From positions 4,190,767-4,254,766 of the forward strand of contig NZ_CP138918.1 of assembly GCF_047123305.1 (NCBI RefSeq): a DNA stretch of 64,000 nucleotides, written 5' to 3'. Origin of the DNA: Thalassobius sp047123305 (lineage in GTDB: Bacteria > Pseudomonadota > Alphaproteobacteria > Rhodobacterales > Rhodobacteraceae). The translations under genes and the position numbers were made by a program. Shown piece by piece: positions 43,165-49,948 of the stretch (position 1 is the stretch's first letter; each line of letters begins with the position of its first letter). Below the pieces are notes generated by a model. That model did not search any database and was not told the origin of the DNA. It was given only the letters and a program-made list of their open reading frames with translations.

Positions 43165-43932
43165 ATGGACCTGCGCTTAGATCAGATCACCCATGCCTAT
43201 GGCGACACCGAGGTGCTGCGTGACATCTCTTTGGAGATCCCACAGGGGCGCATCGTCTGTCTGGTTGGCCCCTCGGGCTGTGGCAAGTCCACGCTTTTGC
43301 GGATGATCGGTGGGCTGGAACGTCCTGCATCCGGCCGCGTGTTGCAGGTTGGTGAGCCGCCCAAGGACAGCCTCAATCCGTTGACTTACGTGTTTCAGGA
43401 CTTTGCCTTGCTGCCCTGGCGTTCGGTCCGCGGCAATATCTCACTGGTGCTGGAAGATCACGGCATCAAAGGCCCGGCGGCGGAACGGATCATTGACGAT
43501 GTTCTGGCCCGTACCAAGCTGAGCGATTTTGCCAATGCGCTGCCAAAACAGCTATCGGGCGGCATGAAACAGCGGGTGGCGATTGCCCGGGCGCTGGCGG
43601 TGAACCCGTCGGTGATGCTGATGGATGAACCGCTTTCGGCGCTGGACAGCCAGACCCGCGAATTGCTGATGGATGATCTGGTGGCGCTTTGGACGCGCCA
43701 GCCGTTCACCGCCGTCTATGTCACTCACAATCTGGCCGAGGCGGTGCGTCTGGGTCATGCCATTGTCGTGCTGTCCCGCCGTCCGGGCCAGATCCGCGAG
43801 GTGGTTACGATCGACAAACCTCTGGCCGAGCGGGGCTACGGCGACCGCGATCTGGAGGAGGTGCAGAAACACCTCTGGACCCTGATGCGGGATGAAGCCC
43901 GCGCCGCAGATGAGGAGCTGTTGGATGTCTGA
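43165..43932 (+). CDS. ABC transporter ATP-binding subunit (TauB/SsuB-like)
   Basis: 255 residues: Walker A GPSGCGKST, Q-loop FQDFALLPWRSV, signature LSGGMKQRVAIARAL, Walker B VMLMDEPLSALD and the switch His in YVTHNLAEAVRLG. The nitrate/taurine branch of importers has this 'LLPW' Q-loop. The gene overlaps the permease start by 8 nt (ATGTCTGA). Confidence 0.92.
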   Translation: MDLRLDQITHAYGDTEVLRDISLEIPQGRIVCLVGPSGCGKSTLLRMIGGLERPASGRVLQVGEPPKDSLNPLTYVFQDFALLPWRSVRGNISLVLEDHGIKGPAAERIIDDVLARTKLSDFANALPKQLSGGMKQRVAIARALAVNPSVMLMDEPLSALDSQTRELLMDDLVALWTRQPFTAVYVTHNLAEAVRLGHAIVVLSRRPGQIREVVTIDKPLAERGYGDRDLEEVQKHLWTLMRDEARAADEELLDV

Positions 43933-44734
43933 TCAGATCAAATCCCAGGACGGCATTGAGGTCCGGTTTCGCGGCGGCGGCTTCGCCCCCAAATCCCGTC
44001 GTTGGGTTGCACCGCTGCTGTTCGTACTGCTGATTGCGCTGGTCGAATGGGGCACCCGTTCGGGCTGGATCTCTGCGCTGACACTGCCGCGCCCGTCGGA
44101 TGTTCTGGCCACATTTCAAGAGCTTTGGTCCTCGGGCCTGTTGTTCAAACACCTAAGCCCTTCCCTGACCCGGCTGGTGATCGGTGCCGCAATTGGCGCA
44201 TCTGTTGGGGTGTCTGTGGGCATCCTCATTGGGCTCTCCAGCTACATCCGTGCCGGTCTGGTGCCACTGGTGGCGGCGATCTTTCCGATCCCGAAAATAG
44301 CACTGCTGCCGCTGTTTGTGATCTGGTTCGGCATTGATGAGGGATCCAAATATGCGCTGATCGCTTTTGGCACTTTCACCCCGACCGTGGTGGCCACCTA
44401 TGGCGCAGTGGACAATGTGGATCGCTCGCTGATCCGCATGGGGCAGAGCTTTGGCCTTAGCTGGCAAAGCATCGTGCGCAAGATTGTCCTGCCCGGCGCG
44501 ATGCCCGGTATCCTGTCGGGGCTGCGCATTTCGCTGGCGATTGCGATCATCCTGCTGGTCGCGGCTGAGATGCTGGGGGCGGAATATGGCATTGGTGCCT
44601 ATATCCTTGAGGCTGGTGCGCTTTACGATCTGGAACGGCTGTTTGCCGGTGTGGTGATCCTTTCGCTCTTGGGGGTTCTGGTTTCGACCATCATTGGCTG
44701 GATTGAACGGCGGTTGCTGGGCTGGCGGGGCTGA
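43925..44734 (+). CDS. ABC transporter permease (TauC/SsuC-like)
   Basis: 269 residues: a cytoplasmic N-terminus, then about six membrane helices. The BPD_transp_1 coupling loop is RMGQSFGLSWQSIVRKIVLPGAMPG. The GAMPGILSGLRISLAIAIILLVAAEMLG stretch is typical of SsuC/TauC. Last gene of the three-gene importer; the start codon overlaps the ATPase stop. Confidence 0.92.
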   Translation: MSDQIKSQDGIEVRFRGGGFAPKSRRWVAPLLFVLLIALVEWGTRSGWISALTLPRPSDVLATFQELWSSGLLFKHLSPSLTRLVIGAAIGASVGVSVGILIGLSSYIRAGLVPLVAAIFPIPKIALLPLFVIWFGIDEGSKYALIAFGTFTPTVVATYGAVDNVDRSLIRMGQSFGLSWQSIVRKIVLPGAMPGILSGLRISLAIAIILLVAAEMLGAEYGIGAYILEAGALYDLERLFAGVVILSLLGVLVSTIIGWIERRLLGWRG

Positions 44735-44761
44735 CCCCGCCACGCCCATTCGTTTCCAAGT

Positions 44762-46159
44762 TCACCGACCGAACAGGCGCCGGATGTCTTTCAGCGCCTC
44801 ACCAAGGATGCTGTCTTCGGCGATGGGGCGGTTGTACTTCCGCTCGCTCGCCCGCATCACGCGCCCAGCATAAATGCCCGCTGCGATATTGCCAAAGCTC
44901 AGCCCCACCAGCACCGCCACGATCCCAAAGGGGGCCGCGATCAGCAGCACGGGCACAGTGAACACCAGTGCCTTCACCAGCGAGATTTTCAGCGACTGAC
45001 GTGGCAGTTGCAGCCCATTGAAAATCGCTGAGGTCACATTGATCAACCCGACAAACCCATAGCTCAAGGCAACAATGCGGAAGTAGAGCGTCACAAAGCG
45101 CACCACCACCGGATCGTCCGAGAAGATCTGCGCCAGAGAGGGGCCGGACAGCGCCAACACAATCCAAAGGGCCGCGCCCATATACATGTTGACCTTGCCA
45201 GCAAAGACCACTGCGCGGTCGATCCGGTCATGCGCCGCTGCGCCAAAGTTCTGCGCCACAAAGGGTGTGACGGCAGCGGAGATGGCAAAAATCCCGATCA
45301 TCGCCAGCGCCTCGATCCGGGCGGCAACGCCATAGGCGGCAACGGTTTCAGGGCCAAAGCCTGCCAAGAGCCAGGTCACAAAAATGCCGGTAGCGGGCAC
45401 CAAGAGCTGCATGCCGACCGTGGGCAATGCGATCTGCGCCAGACCACGACTGGTGGCGCCAAGCCCCGACAGGGGCAAGCGGCCCAGCAGGCCTTCGCGT
45501 GCCATGATCACCAGCACCCCGACAAAGATAAACGCAAAGCTCAGCACCGTTGCCAGCGCCGCCCCCGCCAGCCCCATTTCAGGGAAGGGCCCAATACCGA
45601 AGATCAGCAGATAGTCGAAGACAAGGTTGATCACACCCGCAATAGCAAAGACCACCTCGGTCCGGATAAACACGCCCGAGGCCCGCACCGCGCCGGAGCC
45701 AACAATGCCCGCCATCAGGAAGGGAAAGCCGAGGTAGAGCGTGGCCATATAGTCATGGATCAATGGCAGGGTCGCCGCATCCGCCCCCAGCAAGGTGAAC
45801 ATCGGCACAATCATCTGATGTGCCAGATAGGCCAGCAGACCCGAGAGGGTGAAGGCCAAAAGGACCGCCAAAGTGCCCACACGGGCCATCTGGGCGCGGT
45901 CCCCTGCCCCACCGGCCTTGGCCACCAGAGAGGAGGCCCCTACCGACAGACCAATGAAGGCCGAGACGAAAATCAGGTAGACCGAGGCCGAAAAGGCCAG
46001 CGCCGCCAAGGGCAACGCACCAAGCTGGCCGACGAAGTAAGTGTCGACGATCTGGAACAGAAAGGTCGACATCATGCCGATGCTGATCGGCGCCGCCATT
46101 TTGAACAGCATCTTGTTCACCGGGGCCGAGGTCATCGGGTTTGCACGTGTCTCTGTCAT
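44762..46159 (-). CDS. MATE-family efflux transporter
   Basis: 465 residues with about twelve membrane segments in two related halves (PISIGMMSTFLFQIVDTYFVGQLGALPLAALAFS; the second half starts near LAQIALPTVGMQLLVPATGIF). These antiporters expel cationic drugs or metabolites using Na+ or H+. It is the last gene of the operon that begins with the VOC gene at 48707, 11 nt after the hemerythrin gene. This suggests export of a toxic compound or its product. Confidence 0.92.
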   Translation of the reverse strand: MTETRANPMTSAPVNKMLFKMAAPISIGMMSTFLFQIVDTYFVGQLGALPLAALAFSASVYLIFVSAFIGLSVGASSLVAKAGGAGDRAQMARVGTLAVLLAFTLSGLLAYLAHQMIVPMFTLLGADAATLPLIHDYMATLYLGFPFLMAGIVGSGAVRASGVFIRTEVVFAIAGVINLVFDYLLIFGIGPFPEMGLAGAALATVLSFAFIFVGVLVIMAREGLLGRLPLSGLGATSRGLAQIALPTVGMQLLVPATGIFVTWLLAGFGPETVAAYGVAARIEALAMIGIFAISAAVTPFVAQNFGAAAHDRIDRAVVFAGKVNMYMGAALWIVLALSGPSLAQIFSDDPVVVRFVTLYFRIVALSYGFVGLINVTSAIFNGLQLPRQSLKISLVKALVFTVPVLLIAAPFGIVAVLVGLSFGNIAAGIYAGRVMRASERKYNRPIAEDSILGEALKDIRRLFGR

Positions 46160-46170
46160 CTTTTTGTCTC

Positions 46171-46740
46171 TCAGCCGTGACGCAGAAAGATGGGAATAAT
46201 CACCTCTTCCTCGTCCATGATGTGCCGTTCCAGCACTTTGTTTAGCGCTTTGGCATCTTTGTGCAGCAGCATAAGCGTATCGCGGTTAACATTGCCCTGT
46301 TTCAGCGTACGCAGCCCGTCCTCGGCCCCGTGCAGCGCCGTTTCCAGAATGTCGTGATCGCTGTCCATCAGCCCCAAAGCGCGTTCCAGCTGCGGATAAA
46401 GCCGGATGAACTGCGGGAAATAGCCGTGATCCTCAATCTCATGATGGCCATGCGCAAAGCTGATCAGGTGATCGGCTCCGGCCAGCAGGTTCATCGACCG
46501 CAGGCGGTCTTTGACCTCGCTTTCTGAAGCGTCGCTCAGCTGTTCCAGTGCCTTTGCCAGTTGGGCCGATCCATCGATCAGCTGACGGTGGATGTTCATG
46601 AAGAAGCGGGCCTTACCAGCGTAGCGCGGGTGGTTGCGCCAATCGCTCTCGGCCTCCTCCAGCAGGGTGGGACGGAGAGCCTCCGGCAATCCGTCCCGCA
46701 TCGCAACATGGTGTTGCGGCTGATGATACCCCTCAAACAT
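46171..46740 (-). CDS. Hemerythrin-domain protein
   Basis: 189 residues, mostly helical. The iron-ligand pattern of hemerythrin HHE domains can be followed: FMNIHRQLIDG, HLISFAHGHHEIEDHGYFP, MDSDHDILETAL and ERHIMDEEEVIIPIFLRH. Such proteins bind O2, NO or iron through a di-iron site. The start overlaps the GST stop (TGATG). A protective role against oxidative or nitrosative stress would suit an operon with GST and VOC proteins, but that is inference. Confidence 0.85.
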   Translation of the reverse strand: MFEGYHQPQHHVAMRDGLPEALRPTLLEEAESDWRNHPRYAGKARFFMNIHRQLIDGSAQLAKALEQLSDASESEVKDRLRSMNLLAGADHLISFAHGHHEIEDHGYFPQFIRLYPQLERALGLMDSDHDILETALHGAEDGLRTLKQGNVNRDTLMLLHKDAKALNKVLERHIMDEEEVIIPIFLRHG

Positions 46741-47387
46741 CAGGCGGCGGTGTCTTGGGACAGGTCAACCTTGGCCTTGGTGCCCTGTGCCGCGTGTACG
46801 GCCTGAACCGCAGGATCGGCTGCCAGCTGACGGATCACACGATCCACATTCGGATAGGCCGAGGTTGGTTTGTCAAAACCATAGGCCCAGCCCGCCATCG
46901 GGTAGAGGAAGGCATCCACAACCGATTTCTTGTCGCCCAGCATCCAGTCTTTGCCTTCCAGGTGCTGGTCAATCACGGTCAGCGCCACATCAACCCGTTC
47001 CTGAGCCGCCTGACGCACCGCGCCGTGCTGTGCTTCATCAGCATGGTAACGGCCGGGCATGAAGTAGGGCCAGAAGAACGGATGCAGCGTGGCCGAAAGA
47101 TAGGCAAGCCACTGATACATCTCATCGCGGCCAGCTTCACCCGTGGCCGGGCCAACGCCCGCCTCAGGGTTCTGATCCACCAGACGCAGCAGGATGGCCA
47201 GACCTTCGGCCAAGGGACCGTCCTGATCCACAAAGGTGGGCACCACACCCTGCGGGTTCAGTTTCAGGTATTCGGGGCTTTTCATGCCAGCGAAATCAAG
47301 GTGTTCAACCTCATAGGGTTTGCCGATCCATTCCAGAACGATGTGCATCGCGGTGGCGCAGGTGCCGGGGGCGGAGTAGAGTTTCAT
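46740..47387 (-). CDS. Glutathione S-transferase family protein
   Basis: 215 residues: thioredoxin-like N-terminal domain (MKLYSAPGTCATAMHIVLEWIGKPYEVEHLDF, with the cis-Pro motif GVVPTFVDQDG and ExLAI at ~58-66) and an all-helical C-terminal domain. The SxxTCA-type N-terminus resembles beta-class bacterial GSTs, which use a Cys near residue 10. Second-to-last enzyme of a stress-type operon. Its leader AAAGGAAACGCGACA is nearly the same as that of the isochorismatase-like gene upstream. Confidence 0.88.
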   Translation of the reverse strand: MKLYSAPGTCATAMHIVLEWIGKPYEVEHLDFAGMKSPEYLKLNPQGVVPTFVDQDGPLAEGLAILLRLVDQNPEAGVGPATGEAGRDEMYQWLAYLSATLHPFFWPYFMPGRYHADEAQHGAVRQAAQERVDVALTVIDQHLEGKDWMLGDKKSVVDAFLYPMAGWAYGFDKPTSAYPNVDRVIRQLAADPAVQAVHAAQGTKAKVDLSQDTAA

Positions 47388-47440
47388 TGTCGCGTTTCCT
47401 TTTGTGATATCTGTGACTTGAGTGTCTCAATTGGGGGGAG

Positions 47441-47460
47441 GTCAGGGCCGCAGCCCTGAC
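47441..47460 (-). terminator. Intercistronic hairpin between isochorismatase-like and GST genes
   Basis: GTCAGGGC-CGCA-GCCCTGAC is a perfect 8-bp stem with a 4-nt loop, 10 nt after the stop of the isochorismatase-like gene on the minus strand. No T-run follows, so partial termination or mRNA protection is more likely than full termination. Confidence 0.5.
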
Positions 47461-47470
47461 GGTTCTGGCG

Positions 47471-48226
47471 TTACCAGGTGGTGTTGGGATCCACCTTGAA
47501 GAGGTATTCCATGAAGATCGCGGTCACCTCGGGCAGCACATCGGTGCGCGCGTGATCCCGCTGCAGTTCCGCAGGCACAACATTCCAGGTGATCGGCTCC
47601 ACCCCGGCGGCAATCATCCGGCGCATACCGTTTTCATGCGAAGTTTGGGTGAAGCTGCCGACGGTGTCTTCGGGGACATAGACGTCATAGCCCGCCTTCT
47701 CTGCCTCGATCGCCGGATAGGCGAGGCAGACATCGGTCCAAAGGCCACCCATGATCAGCTTCTCGCGGCCCGCCGCCTCAACCGCGGCCACAAACTCGGG
47801 CTCTTCCCAGGCGTTGACGTTGGTGCGGTCGATAAAGACAGCATCGGGGGCCAGTGCGCGCAGCTCTTCGATCATCGGATCATAGCCGTTCAGCCCCACA
47901 GCAACGTGGCTGAAGATGATCGGGATGTCGTAGAGCACGGCGGTTTTGATCAGACCGATGGTGTTGTTGATCAGCTCTTCATGGTCGATGTTGCGCACAC
48001 CTGCCAGAATGGGCGGCTGGTAGTCGATCAAGATCAGCGCCGCGTTTTCCGGCGACAGGAAGGGATCCTCATCCGCGGCGCGCGGCGTGGTGCCCTGATA
48101 GCCCTCGGGGTAGGTGACGACACCGTTAACCGATTTGAACAGCGGCGTTTCGGCCAGTGCAGGCAAGGCGGTGGTGGCCAGTGTCAGGCTGAGGGCGGTG
48201 GCGAGAGGTTTGAAGAAAGAAGTCAT
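47471..48226 (-). CDS. Exported isochorismatase-like hydrolase (YcaC type)
   Basis: 251 residues. A Sec signal peptide (to ALPALA-ET) is followed by a cysteine-hydrolase fold with ALILIDYQPP (Asp68), RTNVNAWEEPEF and the nucleophile Cys167 in GGLWTDVCLAYPA, matching YcaC-like members of the isochorismatase superfamily. These have broad or unknown substrates. Export is unusual, because most relatives are cytosolic. It sits between the VOC and GST genes in a LysR-controlled operon. Confidence 0.85.
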   Translation of the reverse strand: MTSFFKPLATALSLTLATTALPALAETPLFKSVNGVVTYPEGYQGTTPRAADEDPFLSPENAALILIDYQPPILAGVRNIDHEELINNTIGLIKTAVLYDIPIIFSHVAVGLNGYDPMIEELRALAPDAVFIDRTNVNAWEEPEFVAAVEAAGREKLIMGGLWTDVCLAYPAIEAEKAGYDVYVPEDTVGSFTQTSHENGMRRMIAAGVEPITWNVVPAELQRDHARTDVLPEVTAIFMEYLFKVDPNTTW

Positions 48227-48275
48227 GTTCGCGTTTCCTTTGGAGGTCTTTGAGTGCGTTGGGAGGGGTGAGGGA

Positions 48276-48707
48276 TCAGCCGTGAACCGCGTCGCGGATC
48301 AGGCTGGCAACCGAGGGGCCGGGGCCGACCAGTTCCAGAACGTTGCGATCGGGGTCCCGGATGAAGATGGTCTTGGTGCCGCGAAATTCGCGACGGCCGG
48401 TGATGGCGATGCCTTCGGCGGTGACGAAGGCTTCGGTCGCGTCAGCGTCTTTCACCTTCACGGCCAGATGGGTGATGCCGGGTAGCTTTTCGTCTTCATC
48501 CATCAGAACGTTGCGCCCGCCGCCTGCAGTGGCCGGGCCCAAGAGATTGATGTTGATGCCCGAAGGATGCAGCATCACCAATGGGTGACCGTGGTCAAAA
48601 CCGCCGTCGGCGATCATCTCGAAGCCCAGTTTTTCATAGAAGGCGACCGAGGCGGCCCGGTCACTGATGCGAATGCCGATGTGGTCGAAGTTGGCGATAT
48701 CCAGCAT
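48276..48707 (-). CDS. VOC-superfamily (glyoxalase/bleomycin-resistance-like) protein
   Basis: 143 residues with two beta-alpha-beta-beta-beta units. The first is FDHIGIRISDRAASVAFYEKLGFEMIADGG; the second is GITHLAVKVKDADATEAFVTAEG with FIRDPDRNVLELVGPG. His in FDHIGI, His in ITHLAV and Glu in VLEL fit the usual metal ligands. Function could be lyase, dioxygenase or antibiotic binding. First gene of the operon, divergent from a LysR gene; AAAGGACAG precedes the ATG. Confidence 0.88.
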   Translation of the reverse strand: MLDIANFDHIGIRISDRAASVAFYEKLGFEMIADGGFDHGHPLVMLHPSGININLLGPATAGGGRNVLMDEDEKLPGITHLAVKVKDADATEAFVTAEGIAITGRREFRGTKTIFIRDPDRNVLELVGPGPSVASLIRDAVHG

Positions 48708-48806
48708 GGTCTGTCCTTTCTGATCTCTTGCGATGTGGCGGCGCCCGTTCCCGGTCTTGCTGACCTGTCTGGGCTGTGCCTTGGCTTGATCTGAAGGTAT
48801 CCCTGC

Positions 48807-48826
48807 GGTATTTGAATGATAATACC
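48807..48826. promoter_or_regulatory. LysR-type operator in the divergent promoter region
   Basis: GGTATT-N8-AATACC is a perfect inverted repeat containing a T-N11-A core, as in LysR binding sites. It lies 26 nt upstream of the LysR start and about 100 nt upstream of the VOC gene. A half site GGTAT also lies at 48796-48800. Confidence 0.6.
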
Positions 48827-48851
48827 TCAGTCAGAACGGCATTATTTCCAA

Positions 48852-49763
48852 ATGGATCATAATCGTGATATCTTCGACGGCATGGTGCTGTTTTGCGCCG
48901 TGGTCGATCAGACCTCCTTCTCGGCGGCGGCCAAGTTGCTGGGGCACACACCCAGCCATGTCAGCAAAGAGATCCAGCGGCTGGAGGCACGGCTGGGCGC
49001 TCGGCTGCTCAATCGCACCACCCGGCGGATCAGCCTGACCGAGGCGGGGCAGATCTATTACGACAACGCCCGCCGCATGGTCGAAGACGCTGGCGCGGTG
49101 CAGGACCGGCTGCATTCCTTGGGGGATCGACCCTTTGGGGAGTTGCGGATGAGCGTGCCGGTGATCTTTGCCCAAAGCTGCCTGCATCACTGGCTGCCCG
49201 AGTTTCTGGAGCGCTATCCTGAGGTCAGCCTGCAAATCGACATTTCGGAACGTCGGGCCGATCTGGTGGGGGAGGCGATTGATCTGGCGGTGCGGATCGG
49301 CAGTCTGCCGGAATCCGATCTGATTGCCCGTGAGCTGTTTCGCACCCCCGGTGTGATGATCGCCGCCCCCTCCTATCTGGAGCGTCACGGCACGCCGCGC
49401 TTCCCTGAGGAACTGGTGGGCCACACGCTGATCGACTTCTCCTTTCACCAGACCTCAACCCATTGGGAACTGCATTTACCCGACGGGGGCACCACTCGCA
49501 TTCCTGTCACCCCAAGGGTGCGGTGTAATGCGGCCGAAACCGAAAAGGTGTTGGCACTGATGGGGGTTGGGATCACCCGCCTGCCGGAACTGGCCTGTCG
49601 CGCAGAACTGGAAAACGGCCAACTGGTGCGGCTGCTGGAGGATTACCAGCGCCCCGCCTCTGGTGTGCATGTGATCTATCCCAGCAAGGAAAACCTGCCC
49701 TCGAAAACCCGCGCGATGATCGATTTTCTGGTTGAGAAAAGCGCCGGGTGGCGCGGAAAATGA
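48852..49763 (+). CDS. LysR-family transcriptional regulator
   Basis: 303 residues: an N-terminal HTH (VLFCAVVDQTSFSAAAKLLGHTPSHVSKEIQRLEARLG), LLNRTTRRISLTEAG, and an effector domain typical of the CrgA/DhcR branch (ERYPEVSLQIDISERRADLVGEAIDLAVRIG). It diverges from the VOC-isochorismatase-GST-hemerythrin-MATE operon, its likely target. The start at MDHNRD avoids overlap with the operator; an earlier ATG at 48816 is inside it. Confidence 0.92.
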   Translation: MDHNRDIFDGMVLFCAVVDQTSFSAAAKLLGHTPSHVSKEIQRLEARLGARLLNRTTRRISLTEAGQIYYDNARRMVEDAGAVQDRLHSLGDRPFGELRMSVPVIFAQSCLHHWLPEFLERYPEVSLQIDISERRADLVGEAIDLAVRIGSLPESDLIARELFRTPGVMIAAPSYLERHGTPRFPEELVGHTLIDFSFHQTSTHWELHLPDGGTTRIPVTPRVRCNAAETEKVLALMGVGITRLPELACRAELENGQLVRLLEDYQRPASGVHVIYPSKENLPSKTRAMIDFLVEKSAGWRGK

Positions 49764-49948
49764 GGCGGGGGCGCAACGTCCCTGATGAATTTGATCAAAT
49801 TCTCGAGGACTGAGTGGATATTTTATCCATTCCGCCTTGGGATGCGTCGAAATTCGGTCTACCAAGGCGCTGACATGAGTCTCTCACCCCGTGGTGCGGA
49901 GGCCGGAATGACCCTAAAAGACCGTCCAGAGGACAGCCGGAGGAACGT

